Counted from the first letter of the stretch, positions 18,734-32,290 are shown. The stretch is DNA of 64,000 bases from Pseudideonella sakaiensis (GCF_001293525.1 NZ_BBYR01000047.1:1-64000), one strand, 5' to 3'. The notes: generated by a model from the sequence alone, not told the origin. A program made the numbers and translations.

Positions 18734-19741
18734 ATGACCCTGACCCGCCGAACCCTGATCCGCGCCGGCCTCGCCGGCAGCGCCGCGACCCTGGCCGGCC
18801 TCGCCCCGACGGTGCGCGCGCAGGCCACCACCCGGCTGCGCGTGGGCTACCTGCACACGCCGGCGGTGGACGGGCACATCTGGCTGGGCCAGGCCTCGGG
18901 CGCCTGGGCGCGGCGCGGGCTGGAGCTGCAGCTGACGCAGTTCACCACCGGGCTGGAGCTGTTCCAGGCCATGATCGGCGGCAGCCTCGACGTGCTGTCC
19001 ACCGGGGCCGTGGTCTCGAACTTCCCGGCCCGCGGCCAGGGCAAGGTCTTCCTGGTCAACAACATCGAATACGCGACCGCGCAGCTGTGGGTGCGCGACG
19101 ACGCGGTCAAGACCCTGGCCGACCTGAAGGGCCGGCAGATCTCGACCACCACCGGCACCACCGCGCACGTCTTCCTCGACCGCGCACTGCGCTCGGCCAA
19201 CCTCGACCCGGCGAAGGACGTGCAGCTGGTCAACCAGCGCATGGCCGAGGCGGTGACGGCCTTCGTCTCCGGCGCCGTGCCGGCGGTGGCGCTGTGGACG
19301 CCGTTCGACAACGTCGTCAAGCAGAAGGTGCCCGGCGCGCGCAAGCTGGTCGACGCCTCGGCCTTCTTCCCGCAGGCGGCGATCATGGGCGGCTGGGCGG
19401 CGCGCAACGACTTCTACGACGCCAACAAGCCGGCGCTGGCGGCGCTGATCGCGGCGTGGAGCGAGGTCAACGACCAGCTGGTTGGCAACCTCGACGCGGC
19501 CGCGGAGCAGCTGCAGCGGGCCCAGTACAAGGACGTGCCGCTGGCCGAGTTCAAGGAGTCGATGAAGTTCTCGAAGTACTACACGAGCGCGGAATGGCGC
19601 AGCCGCTATGCCGACGGCACGGTGACCCGCTGGCTGCAGCAGGTGACGGACTTCTTCGCGGTGGCCGGCAACATCGCGCGGCCGGTGCCGGCCAGCGGCT
19701 ACTTCGATCCCCAGCTCTACCTGCAGACCGTCAAGGGATGA
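18734..19741 (+). CDS. NitT/TauT-type ABC transporter substrate-binding protein
   Basis: This 335-residue periplasmic protein has an N-terminal export signal with a near-Tat pattern (TRRTLIRAGLAGSAATLAGL, then cleavage near VRAQA). The periplasmic-binding fold of the SsuA/TauA/ThiY type follows: LRVGYLHTPAVDGHIWLGQA, ELFQAMIGGSLDVLSTG and VPAVALWTPFDN. It lies 41 bp after the ATPase in the same direction and completes this transporter. The family imports alkanesulfonates, taurine, nitrate, thiamine precursors and other small molecules; the ligand here is unknown. The sulfonate island next door makes a sulfonate possible. Confidence 0.9.
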   Translation: MTLTRRTLIRAGLAGSAATLAGLAPTVRAQATTRLRVGYLHTPAVDGHIWLGQASGAWARRGLELQLTQFTTGLELFQAMIGGSLDVLSTGAVVSNFPARGQGKVFLVNNIEYATAQLWVRDDAVKTLADLKGRQISTTTGTTAHVFLDRALRSANLDPAKDVQLVNQRMAEAVTAFVSGAVPAVALWTPFDNVVKQKVPGARKLVDASAFFPQAAIMGGWAARNDFYDANKPALAALIAAWSEVNDQLVGNLDAAAEQLQRAQYKDVPLAEFKESMKFSKYYTSAEWRSRYADGTVTRWLQQVTDFFAVAGNIARPVPASGYFDPQLYLQTVKG

Positions 19742-19778
19742 GCCCCCCTCGCAGCGGCCCGGTACCGGGAGCCGGCCG

Positions 19779-21416
19779 ATGAGCCAGGAGGTCGCCGGCT
19801 GCGACGTGCTGATCGTCGGCGCCGGCTCGGCCGGCTGCGTGCTCGCGAACCGCCTCAGCGCCGACCCCGCCTGCCGCGTGCTGCTGCTGGAGGCCGGGCA
19901 GGCCGCGCGCCACTTCTGGCTGCGCCTGCCGGTCGGCTACTTCCGCGCGATCTACGACCCGCGCTTCACCTGGCAATTCCCGCTCGAGCCCGAGCCCTCG
20001 ACCGGCGACCGGCCGATCGTCTGGCCGCGCGGCAAGGCGCTCGGCGGCTCGAGCGTGATCAACGGCCTGCTATACATCCGCGGCCAGCCGGCGGACTTCG
20101 ACGACTGGGCGACGCAGCACGGCGCCACCGGCTGGGGCTACGAGGACGTGCTGCCGCTGTTCCGCCGCTCGGAGCGCTATGCGGGCGGGGCCAGCCGCTA
20201 CCACGGCGCCGACGGCGAGCTGTGCGTGTCCGACCTGCGCAACGACCACCCGTACTGCGAGGCCTGGCTGGCCGCCGGTGCAGAGGCCGGGCACCCGCTG
20301 ACCGAGGACTTCAACGGCGCGCGCAGCGACGGCCTGGGCCGCTACCAGCTGACGCTGCGCGGCCACTGGCGCTGCGACGCCGCGAGCGCCTTCCTGGCGC
20401 CGGCGCTGGGCCGGCCCAACCTGCGGGTCCTCACCGGGGTGCAGGCCACGCGGGTGCTGATCGAGCACGGGCGGGCGGTCGGCGTCGAATGGCGGCAGGA
20501 CGGCCGCAGCGGCTCGGCACGCGCGGCCCACGAGGTGATCCTCGCCGCGGGCGCGCTGCAGTCGCCACATCTGCTGCAGCTGTCGGGCATCGGGCCGGCG
20601 GCGCTGCTGCGTCGGCACGGGCTGGCGGTGCAGGTCGATGCGCCGGAGGTCGGCGCCAACCTGCAGGACCACTACCAGGCCCGCGTGATCGTCAAGCTGA
20701 AGCGGCCGCTGTCGCTGAACGACCAGGTGCGCAGCCCCTGGGGGCTGGCGCGCATGGGCGCCGAGTGGCTGTTCCGGCAGCGCGGCCCGCTGACCGTGGG
20801 CGCCGGCCAGGTCGGCGGCCTCGCGCGCACCGAGCATGCGCGCGACGGTCGCGCCGACGTGCTGTTCAACGTGATGCCGCTGTCGGTCGACAAGCCGGGC
20901 GACCCGCTGCACCGCTTCTCCGGCTTCTCGGCCTCGGCGGCCCAGTGCCGACCGGCGTCCAGCGGCACGGTGGCGATCGCGAGCGCCGACCCGCTCGCGC
21001 CGCCGCGCATCCGGGCCGGCTACCTCACCGAGCCACAGGACCTGAAGGTCCTGGTGGCGGGGCTGCGGCAGCTGCGCGAGATCTATGCCCAGCCCGCCTT
21101 CCGCGACCTGGTGACGGGCGAGGAGCACCTGCCCGGTGCCGACCTGCAGGACGAGGCGGCGCTGGCCGCGTTCGCGCGCCGCCGCGGCGGCACGGTGTTC
21201 CACCCGACCAGCACCTGCCGCATGGGCGGCGATGCCGCGTCGGTGGTCGACCCGCGCCTGCGCGTGCGCGGCGTCGACGGGCTGCGCGTGATCGACGCGT
21301 CGGTGATGCCGCGCATGGTCTCGACCAACACCAACGCCGCGACGATCATGATCGCCGAGAAGGGCGCGGCGCTGGTGCGCGAAGATGCGGGCCTGGCCAC
21401 CGACCCGTCCCGATGA
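19779..21416 (+). CDS. GMC family FAD-dependent oxidoreductase (choline dehydrogenase-like)
   Basis: This 545-residue flavoprotein oxidises an alcohol to an aldehyde or ketone. The FAD Rossmann motif is VGAGSAGCVLANRLS, GMC signature 1 is PRGKALGGSSVINGLLYIRG, and signature 2 lies in AAGALQSPHLLQLSGIGP. The catalytic His is in VFHPTSTCRMGG, and the C-terminal block RVIDASVMPRMVSTNTNAA carries the second active-site Asn. It follows the ABC genes by 37 bp and overlaps the GntR regulator (ATGA). The cassette therefore reads import, oxidise, regulate. Choline itself is only one of many substrates known for the family. Confidence 0.92.
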   Translation: MSQEVAGCDVLIVGAGSAGCVLANRLSADPACRVLLLEAGQAARHFWLRLPVGYFRAIYDPRFTWQFPLEPEPSTGDRPIVWPRGKALGGSSVINGLLYIRGQPADFDDWATQHGATGWGYEDVLPLFRRSERYAGGASRYHGADGELCVSDLRNDHPYCEAWLAAGAEAGHPLTEDFNGARSDGLGRYQLTLRGHWRCDAASAFLAPALGRPNLRVLTGVQATRVLIEHGRAVGVEWRQDGRSGSARAAHEVILAAGALQSPHLLQLSGIGPAALLRRHGLAVQVDAPEVGANLQDHYQARVIVKLKRPLSLNDQVRSPWGLARMGAEWLFRQRGPLTVGAGQVGGLARTEHARDGRADVLFNVMPLSVDKPGDPLHRFSGFSASAAQCRPASSGTVAIASADPLAPPRIRAGYLTEPQDLKVLVAGLRQLREIYAQPAFRDLVTGEEHLPGADLQDEAALAAFARRRGGTVFHPTSTCRMGGDAASVVDPRLRVRGVDGLRVIDASVMPRMVSTNTNAATIMIAEKGAALVREDAGLATDPSR

Positions 21417-22144
21417 ACCCGCCGCTCGACAACACCCAGGTTCCGCTCTACGTGCAGCTCGCCGCGCTGTTCCGGCAGCGCATCGCCAAGGGCATCTGGC
21501 GCGAGGGCGACCGCCTGCCCTCGCTGGACCAGCTGGTGACGGAATACGGCGTGGCGCGCGTGACGGCGCGGCAGGCGATTGACCAGCTCGCGCGCGAGGG
21601 CCTGGTCTCGCCGCAGCGCGGCCGCGGCACCTTCGTCACCGGCCAGCCGCACAGCGACCGCTGGCTGCGCGTCGAGACCTCGCTGAAGCACCTGGCCGAG
21701 GTCTATCGCGACACCCAGCCGACCATCCTGACGATCGACACCTCCGAGGCCGGCCGCGCACCGCTGCTGAGCGAGGACGATGGCGTCGCGGCACCGCAGT
21801 ACGTCTACATGCGCCGGGTCCACGCGCACCAGGGGCGGCCCTATTGCGTGATCGACATCCACCTGGACGCGGCGATCTTCGCGCGTGACCCGGAGGCCTT
21901 CCGCCAGGGCACGGTGATCCCGCTGCTGACCTCGCTGCCCGGCCTGAAGATCGCGACCGCGCGCCAGGTGCTGACCATCTCGACCGCCGACCTGGAGGTG
22001 GCCCGCCACCTGGGCATCGGCGTGAACGCCCCGGTGGCCGAGGTGCGGCGGGTCTTCACCGGCGCGCGGCGGCGCGTGATCTACGTCGGCCACGTCGTGT
22101 ACCGCGGCGACTTCATCCACCTCGAGATGGACCTGAAGGCCTGA
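21413..22144 (+). CDS. GntR/HutC family transcriptional regulator
   Basis: This 243-residue regulator has an N-terminal winged helix (PLYVQLAALFRQRIAKGIW, then RLPSLDQLVTEYGVARVTAR and LVSPQRGRGTFV) and a C-terminal UTRA effector-binding domain from about residue 90. HutC-type members usually repress the adjacent catabolic operon until its substrate or an intermediate binds. Its ATG overlaps the stop of the GMC oxidoreductase gene, making it the last gene of the transporter operon and a likely autoregulator of the divergent region near 17000. It converges on the HpsP-like gene with a six-base gap. Confidence 0.92.
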   Translation: MNPPLDNTQVPLYVQLAALFRQRIAKGIWREGDRLPSLDQLVTEYGVARVTARQAIDQLAREGLVSPQRGRGTFVTGQPHSDRWLRVETSLKHLAEVYRDTQPTILTIDTSEAGRAPLLSEDDGVAAPQYVYMRRVHAHQGRPYCVIDIHLDAAIFARDPEAFRQGTVIPLLTSLPGLKIATARQVLTISTADLEVARHLGIGVNAPVAEVRRVFTGARRRVIYVGHVVYRGDFIHLEMDLKA

Positions 22145-22150
22145 TCGCCC

Positions 22151-23152
22151 TCAGGGCCGCAGCACGATCTTCGCCGCCGCGCACTGCCCGCGGTCGAGGT
22201 CGACGAAGGCGCCGGGCCCGTCGGCCAGCGGCCGCTCCTCGACCCAGGCCAGGTCGCCGAAGACCCCGCGGTCGAGCGCCGCAACGGTGGCGTTCAGGTC
22301 GGCGGTGGTGTAGGTGTAGGTGCCCAGCAGCGTGATCTCGGCCAGCGTCAGCTTGCGCATGTCGATCTCGCTGGCCCAGTCCTGCAGCCCGATGTGCATC
22401 ACCACGCCGCCGGGCTTGATGGCCGCGAAGGCCTGCTGGCGCGTCGCCTTCGCGCCGACCGCGTCGATCACGAAGTCGAAGGCGGCGTCGGGCAAGGGCG
22501 TGGCACGCGGGTCCACGGCGGCGCAGCCGACGTGCTCGGCGATGGCCTGGCGCCGCAGCGGGTTCAGCTCGGTCATCGTCAGGCCGGCCACACCGAGGTG
22601 GCGCAGCAGCAGGCCCGCCAGCAGGCCGATGGCCCCGCCGCCGATGACCAGCACGCGGCACTCGTGCAGCGGCCGCACGAGCGCACGCATCGAGAGGTTG
22701 ACCGCATGCCAGGCGGTGGCCGCCGGCTCGGTCAGCGCCGCCCGCGTCGCCGGCATCGCCGGCGGCATCGCGATCAGCGACGCGGCCGGGATGCTCATGT
22801 ACTCGGCATAGGCGCCGGGGCGCGTCATGCCGACCATGCTGCGGTGCGCGCACAGGTTGTTGCGGCCCTGCTGGCAGTACTCGCAGCGGCCGCAGACGAT
22901 CAGCGGGTTGCCGGTCCAGCGCGTGCCGACCGCATAGCCGGCCGCGCGCGAGGCCTCGATGCGCCCGACGAACTCGTGGCCCAGCACCAGACCGGGCTGG
23001 CGCCGCGGGTCGTGGCCATGCCAGGCGTGCAGGTCCGAGCCGCAAATGCCGACGGCCTCGATGCGCAGCAGCACCTCGCCGTCCGCCGCCTCGGGCATCT
23101 CGCGGTCGAGCAGCTGCATCTCGCCGGGTTGGGTGTAGACCAGGGCTTTCAT
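22151..23152 (-). CDS. hpsP: zinc-dependent alcohol dehydrogenase, HpsP-like (DHPS dehydrogenase)
   Basis: This 333-residue medium-chain dehydrogenase has catalytic zinc ligands in GICGSDLHAWHG and LGHEFVG. The four structural-zinc cysteines are in CGRCEYCQQGRNNLC, and the NAD loop is IGGGAIGLLAGLLL. The HpsP-like name rests mainly on context. It follows an SDR gene and an HpsN-like gene in the order N-O-P known for 2,3-dihydroxypropane-1-sulfonate (DHPS) degradation, where HpsO and HpsP are proposed to interconvert DHPS enantiomers through the 2-keto form. Sequence alone would allow other polyols. It lies 44 bp after the SDR gene and is the last gene of the operon. Confidence 0.7.
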   Translation of the reverse strand: MKALVYTQPGEMQLLDREMPEAADGEVLLRIEAVGICGSDLHAWHGHDPRRQPGLVLGHEFVGRIEASRAAGYAVGTRWTGNPLIVCGRCEYCQQGRNNLCAHRSMVGMTRPGAYAEYMSIPAASLIAMPPAMPATRAALTEPAATAWHAVNLSMRALVRPLHECRVLVIGGGAIGLLAGLLLRHLGVAGLTMTELNPLRRQAIAEHVGCAAVDPRATPLPDAAFDFVIDAVGAKATRQQAFAAIKPGGVVMHIGLQDWASEIDMRKLTLAEITLLGTYTYTTADLNATVAALDRGVFGDLAWVEERPLADGPGAFVDLDRGQCAAAKIVLRP

Positions 23153-23196
23153 CGGGACGGTGTCCTGCGGGGTCGTGGGGGAGCGGGCTGCGCCGC

Positions 23197-27777
<4,581 letters not shown>

Positions 27778-27856
27778 GGGCGCTCCTGGGAAAGGCGCCT
27801 GCGGCGGCCCGGGAGGGCCGGCCGGCGGGCGCGGGAGGGGTCGGGTCCGTTGCGCA

Positions 27857-28621
27857 TCAGCGCCCCCACCCGGCCTGGATGCGGCGCTCGGCCAGGCCGA
27901 GCGCCAGGTCGATCGCGACGCCGACCAGCCCGATCGCGACCATGCCGGCCATCACCACCGGCGTGAGCACGTTGAGCTGGCCCTGCACCATCATGTAGCC
28001 GACGCCGCTGCCGACCACGATCAGCTCGGCGCCGATCAGCGACTGCCAGCCGATGCCGGCGCTGACGCGCAGCCCCGCGACGATCGACGGCAGCGAGGCC
28101 GGCAGCAGCACCTCGCCGACGATGCGCGGGCCGCTGGCACCCAGCGTGCGCGCGGCCTCGACGAGCCGGCGGTCGACGTACTTCGCGCCGCGGTAGGCAT
28201 TGATCAGGCAGGGCGGGAAGGCGCCCGAGAAGATGACCAGCGTCGGCCCGCCGATGCCGGTGCCGAACCACAGCCCGGCGAAGGGCACCCAGGCGATCGG
28301 CGCGACGAAGCGCAGCGCCTCGAAGAAGGGGCTGACCACGTCGTCCAGCCAGCGGTACCAGCCCATCAGCAGGCCGAGCGGGATGCCGATCGCCGCGGCC
28401 AGCAGGAAGCCGGTGCCGAAGCGCCCGAGGCTGGCCGACAGGTGGCCCCAGAGCGTGGCGCCGGAGTAGGGGTCGTGCGTCAGCTCGACCATGGTGCGCA
28501 GCACCGCCGCCGGGCTGGGCAGGTAGCGCGGCGGGAACAGGCCGCTGGCCGCCAGCACCTGCCACAGCACGAAGAAGCCGGCCAGCCCGGACAGCGAGAG
28601 CAGCAGGTCGCCGCGGGTCAT
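27857..28621 (-). CDS. ABC transporter permease (SsuC/TauC type)
   Basis: This 254-residue inner-membrane permease has about six hydrophobic segments. The first is LLLSLSGLAGFFVLWQVLAA, and the last lies in VAIGLVGVAIDLALGLAERR. The coupling loop is RTLGASGPRIVGEVLLPASL. I chose the ATG at 28621 because it gives the ATGA overlap used throughout this operon; an ATG four codons upstream (28633) is equally possible. Two different permeases in one system suggest a heterodimeric membrane channel, where most sulfonate transporters have a single permease gene. Confidence 0.9.
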   Translation of the reverse strand: MTRGDLLLSLSGLAGFFVLWQVLAASGLFPPRYLPSPAAVLRTMVELTHDPYSGATLWGHLSASLGRFGTGFLLAAAIGIPLGLLMGWYRWLDDVVSPFFEALRFVAPIAWVPFAGLWFGTGIGGPTLVIFSGAFPPCLINAYRGAKYVDRRLVEAARTLGASGPRIVGEVLLPASLPSIVAGLRVSAGIGWQSLIGAELIVVGSGVGYMMVQGQLNVLTPVVMAGMVAIGLVGVAIDLALGLAERRIQAGWGR

Positions 28622-29451
28622 CGGTCGAGCCATGGCATCACCCTGCCTTCCAGGCGCTCCAGCGCCTTCGTCATCGCCGCACCCAGCAGGCCCACCCAGA
28701 CCATCGCGAACAGGATCATGCCGGGGTTGATGTCCAGCGCGGCATTCGCCAGCACCTTGCCGAGGCCGGTGAAGGCCCCGACGAGCTCGGCAGCGACCAG
28801 CGTCATCCACGCGGTCTGCAGCGACAGCCGCAACCCGGTGAAGATCATCGGCAGCGCGCCCGGCACCAGCACCTCGCGCACCAGCTGGTGCGGCCGCGCG
28901 CCGTGCACCCGGGCCGCCTCGAGCAGCGTGGGGTCGACGTTGCGCACGCCGGCATAGGTGTTGATCAGCGCCGGCGTGAAGGCCGAGACCCAGATCAGGA
29001 AGATCTTGGCCGCATCGCCCAGGCCCAGCCAGAGGATGGCCAGCGGGATCCAGGCCAGCGGCGGGATCGGCCGCAGCAGCGAGAAGACCGGGCCGATCAG
29101 CGCGTCCGCGCGCCGGCTGGCGCCCATCAGCAGGCCGACCGGCACGCCGGTGCCCACCGCCACCACGAAGCCCATCAGCACCAGGCGGCAGCTCTGCAGC
29201 ACGTGCTGCCACAGCGTGCCGCCGGCATAGCCGGGCGACTGGACGATCTGCGCAGCAGCCCGGCCCACGTCGGCCGGCGTCGGGAAACGGCCACCGCTGA
29301 CCACGCCCAGGCGCGCCAGCAGGAACCAGCTGCCGAGCGCGAGCAGCAGCGCGACCGTGCCGACGATCAGCCGGCGCCGCCGCGGGCGCGGCCGCGCGCG
29401 GGCGGGAGCGGCCGGCGTCGCGGCCTCGAGGCGGGCGGATCCGGCCGTCAT
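28618..29451 (-). CDS. ABC transporter permease (SsuC/TauC type)
   Basis: This 277-residue permease has a basic N-terminal cytoplasmic tail (RARPRPRRRR) followed by about six membrane segments. The coupling loop is AARVHGARPHQLVREVLVPGALP. It is paralogous in layout to the next permease but clearly divergent, as in FSLLRPIPPLAWIPLAILWL against FEALRFVAPIAWVPFAGLWF. Both of its ends are ATGA-coupled, to the reductase gene before it and the permease after it, so the two proteins should be made in equal amounts and probably form one transporter. Confidence 0.92.
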   Translation of the reverse strand: MTAGSARLEAATPAAPARARPRPRRRRLIVGTVALLLALGSWFLLARLGVVSGGRFPTPADVGRAAAQIVQSPGYAGGTLWQHVLQSCRLVLMGFVVAVGTGVPVGLLMGASRRADALIGPVFSLLRPIPPLAWIPLAILWLGLGDAAKIFLIWVSAFTPALINTYAGVRNVDPTLLEAARVHGARPHQLVREVLVPGALPMIFTGLRLSLQTAWMTLVAAELVGAFTGLGKVLANAALDINPGMILFAMVWVGLLGAAMTKALERLEGRVMPWLDR

Positions 29452-30404
29452 CGCGGCACCTGCGCGAGGTCTTCGAGCAGCAGCAGCATCGCGGTGCAGT
29501 CCTGCTCCTCGCGCCCCCAGGACTTGGCGAGCGCGAACATCTCGCGCGCATAGCCGCCGAGGCCGAGCGGCGCGCCGACGGAGGCGGCCAGGTTCATCGC
29601 GAGGTGGATGTCCTTGTAGCCCATGCGCAGCGGGAAGTCGGGCGTGACGTCGCCGGCCAGCACCTTGTGCGGGTAGTTGGTGTTGAGCTGGCCGCGGCCG
29701 GCCGCGGTGGTGGACAGCACCTTCACCACCGTGGCGCGGTCCAGCCCCAGCTTGGCCGCGAACATCAGTGCCTCGGCGGTCATCACCATCCCCACCATGC
29801 CCATGTAGTTGTTGACGAGCTTGAGCCGGATGCCGCTGCCGCGCGGGCCGACGTGGACGATGGTGTCCGCCAGCGCCTCGAACAGCGGGCGGGCGCGCGC
29901 CACGTCCTCCGTGTCGCCGCCGGCCATCACCAGCGCGCGACCGGCCGCCGCCTCGCGCGGCGTGCGGCCGACCGGTGCGTCGATGCAGCGCAGGCCGGCC
30001 GCGGCCAGTTCGGCGGCGATGCGGTCGGTCTCCAGCGCGTCGCCGGTGCTCATCTCGATCACCAGCGCCCCATCGGCCAGCACCGCGGCGGCGCCGCCGC
30101 GGCCGGCCTCGCCGAACAGCACCTGGCGCGTGTGCGCCGAGGTGGGCAGCATCGTGACCAGCACCGCGGCACCGCGCGCCGCGTCGACGGGATCAGCGAA
30201 CAGCGGGCAGCCGAGGTCCGCGAGGCGCTCGAGCGTGGCGGGCGAGGCATCGCAGCCGCGGCAGTCGGCGCCGGCGCGCACCAGGTTGCGCAGCATCGCG
30301 CCGCCCATCACGCCGAGGCCGACGAAGGCCACCGGGCCGAGCGCGCGCAGGGTGGCCGGATCGGGCCGGGCGGGCGCGCCGCCCGCGGGGGTGGCGGCGC
30401 TCAT
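29448..30404 (-). CDS. NAD-binding beta-hydroxyacid dehydrogenase, sulfolactaldehyde reductase-like (YihU type)
   Basis: This 318-residue enzyme has the cofactor motif VGLGVMGGAMLRNLV, the substrate loop DAPVGRTPREAAAGRALV, and the catalytic lysine in IRLKLVNNYMG. Typical hydroxyisobutyrate dehydrogenases have DAPVSGG; the DxPVGRT form, the NNYM helix and the TAAGRGQLNTNYPHKVLAGD segment resemble E. coli YihU, which reduces sulfolactaldehyde to DHPS. With HpsNOP downstream this gives a coherent C3-sulfonate route. It could instead act on another hydroxyacid. It is coupled to the transketolase C subunit upstream and a permease downstream. Confidence 0.78.
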   Translation of the reverse strand: MSAATPAGGAPARPDPATLRALGPVAFVGLGVMGGAMLRNLVRAGADCRGCDASPATLERLADLGCPLFADPVDAARGAAVLVTMLPTSAHTRQVLFGEAGRGGAAAVLADGALVIEMSTGDALETDRIAAELAAAGLRCIDAPVGRTPREAAAGRALVMAGGDTEDVARARPLFEALADTIVHVGPRGSGIRLKLVNNYMGMVGMVMTAEALMFAAKLGLDRATVVKVLSTTAAGRGQLNTNYPHKVLAGDVTPDFPLRMGYKDIHLAMNLAASVGAPLGLGGYAREMFALAKSWGREEQDCTAMLLLLEDLAQVPR

Positions 30405-31432
30405 CGCGGGGCCTCCCAGAGCGCCTGCAGCCGCGCCGCGATGGCCTCGGCATCCAGCCCGTACTTGCGGAACAGGTAGGGCGTGCTGCCGCCTTCGGCG
30501 AAGGTGTCGCGCACGCCGACGCGGTCGAAGCGGGCGGCCACGCCGGCCTCCATCAGCGCCTCCGCGACGGCCGAGCCGAGGCCGCCGATGATCGAGTGGT
30601 TCTCCGCCGTCAGCACCACGCGGCAGCGGCGCGCCATCGCGACGACGGTCTCGACGTCGAGCGGCTTGATCGTGTGCACGTTGACCACCGCCACCTCGCG
30701 GCCGAGCGGCGCCAGCCGGGCCGCCGCGTCGAGCGCCGGCTGCACCAGCGCGCCGCTGGCGAACACGACGGCGTCGTCGCCGTCGCGCAAGGCTTGCGCG
30801 CGGCCGATCTGCAGCGGCTGCAGCGGCTGCCCGGCCGGCAGCGGCGCGTCGGCACGGCGCAGCCGCAGGTAGACCGGGCCGTCGTGCGCCGCCGCCGCCT
30901 GCACCGCCGCACGCACCTGGGCCGGGCCGCTGGGCTCGACGATCGTCATGTTCGGCAGCGCGCGCATCAGCGCCACGTCCTCGATCGCCTGGTGCGACAC
31001 GCCCAGCAGCGTGGTCAGCCCCGGCAGGAAGCCCACCAGCTTGACGTTGGCGCGCGGGTAGGCCACCTGCATCGCCACCTGGTCGAAGGGCCGGCGCGTG
31101 GCGAAGACGCAGAAGGTGTGCAGGAAGGGGATCTCGCCGCAGCCGGCCATGCCGCCGGCCATCCCCACCATGTTGGCCTCGGCGATGCCGGCGTTGTGGA
31201 AGCGCGCGGGCAGGCGGTCGCGGAACAGGTCGGTCTCGGTGGCGCCGGTCAGGTCCGCGCACAGGCAGACGATGCGTTCGTCGGCCAGCGCCGCCTCGAG
31301 CAAGGCCTCGCCGTAGACGCGCGGCACCGCGCCGCGCGTCGTGAAGTCGGAGACAGTGAGGCCGGCGGCCGCCGCGGGAGCGGTGGCGGTGGCGGTGGCG
31401 GTGGCGGCCAGGGACCGGGCGGGGGCCGTCAT
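30401..31432 (-). CDS. transketolase, C-terminal subunit (pyrimidine-binding and C domains)
   Basis: This 343-residue protein is the second half of a split transketolase. The ThDP pyrimidine-binding domain carries the catalytic Glu in FHNAGIAEANMVGMAGGMAG. The C-terminal transketolase domain follows from about residue 215 (VFASGALVQPALDAAARLAP, VVNVHTIKPLD). The first 20 residues contain an Ala-Thr repeat from a GGTGGC DNA repeat (about 31382-31407). Split transketolases occur in several pathways, including the sulfoglycolytic transketolase route, where one acts on 6-deoxy-6-sulfofructose. It is coupled to the N subunit upstream and the YihU-like reductase downstream. Confidence 0.9.
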   Translation of the reverse strand: MTAPARSLAATATATATAPAAAAGLTVSDFTTRGAVPRVYGEALLEAALADERIVCLCADLTGATETDLFRDRLPARFHNAGIAEANMVGMAGGMAGCGEIPFLHTFCVFATRRPFDQVAMQVAYPRANVKLVGFLPGLTTLLGVSHQAIEDVALMRALPNMTIVEPSGPAQVRAAVQAAAAHDGPVYLRLRRADAPLPAGQPLQPLQIGRAQALRDGDDAVVFASGALVQPALDAAARLAPLGREVAVVNVHTIKPLDVETVVAMARRCRVVLTAENHSIIGGLGSAVAEALMEAGVAARFDRVGVRDTFAEGGSTPYLFRKYGLDAEAIAARLQALWEAPR

Positions 31433-32283
31433 GCCGCCACCTCCGCGGCGTCCAGCACCGCGAGGGCGCGGCGCGTGTCTTCGGGCGAGAGCTTCATGTT
31501 GTGTCCCAGCTGGCCTTCCAGGAAACCGACCCCCTTGCCGACGAGGGTCGTGGCCGCGATCACCGTCGGCCGGTCGCGCGTCGCGTCGGCCTGCGCCAGC
31601 GCGCGCTGCAGCGCGGGGATGTCGTGACCATCCACGGCCAGCGCCTGCCAGCCGAAGGCGCGCCACTTGTCGAGCAGCGGCTCGTGGCGCAGCACCTGGT
31701 CGGTGTGGCCCTCGACCTGCATGAAGTTGAGGTCGATCACGACGCACAGCGACGCGATGCCGTGGGCGCCGGCGTACATCGCGGCTTCCCAGACCTGGCC
31801 TTCCTGCAGCTCGCCATCCCCCAGCACCACGTAGACGCGCGCCGGGCTGCCCCGCCGCCGCAGCGCCAGCGCCATGCCCAGGCCGACCGACGGCCCCTGG
31901 CCCAGCGAGCCGAGCGTGGCCTCGACCAGCGGCCCGAGGCGCTGCGAAACGTTCACCTCCAGCGTCGAGCCGTCCTGCACGTAGCTGTCCAGCCGCGCCG
32001 GATCGATCAGGCCGCGCCGCGCCAGCGCGGCATGGAACAGCGCCGAGTTGTGCGCGGTCGAGAGCAGGAAGCGGTCGCGGTCGGGCCAGCGCGGGTCGGC
32101 GGCGCGCAGCCGCAGCGTCGAGAAGAACAGCGTCGCGAACAGGTCGGCGGCGCCCAGGCCCTGCTGGACATAGCCCTGGCCGAGCGCGCCGACGAGGCGG
32201 ACCACGTCGCGTCGCATCGCGTGGGCGTGGGCGGCGAGGGCCGCGGGATCGTGCGTGCGGGGGTCGTGGTCGGTCGGTGTCAT
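31429..32283 (-). CDS. transketolase, N-terminal subunit (ThDP diphosphate-binding domain)
   Basis: This 284-residue protein holds the transketolase diphosphate-binding domain. LGAADLFATLFFSTLRL, FLLSTAHNSALFHAALARRG and GPSVGLGMALALRRRG are present. The ThDP motif runs from GDGELQEGQVWEAAMYAG to the Asn in CVVIDLN. It is about the length usual for the N subunit of split transketolases, and the catalytic Glu is on the partner encoded next (ATGA overlap). A transketolase moves two-carbon ketol units. Here it would be expected to cleave or rearrange a sulfonated ketose, which is inference from the neighbours. Confidence 0.92.
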   Translation of the reverse strand: MTPTDHDPRTHDPAALAAHAHAMRRDVVRLVGALGQGYVQQGLGAADLFATLFFSTLRLRAADPRWPDRDRFLLSTAHNSALFHAALARRGLIDPARLDSYVQDGSTLEVNVSQRLGPLVEATLGSLGQGPSVGLGMALALRRRGSPARVYVVLGDGELQEGQVWEAAMYAGAHGIASLCVVIDLNFMQVEGHTDQVLRHEPLLDKWRAFGWQALAVDGHDIPALQRALAQADATRDRPTVIAATTLVGKGVGFLEGQLGHNMKLSPEDTRRALAVLDAAEVAA

Positions 32284-32290
32284 GAGGGGG

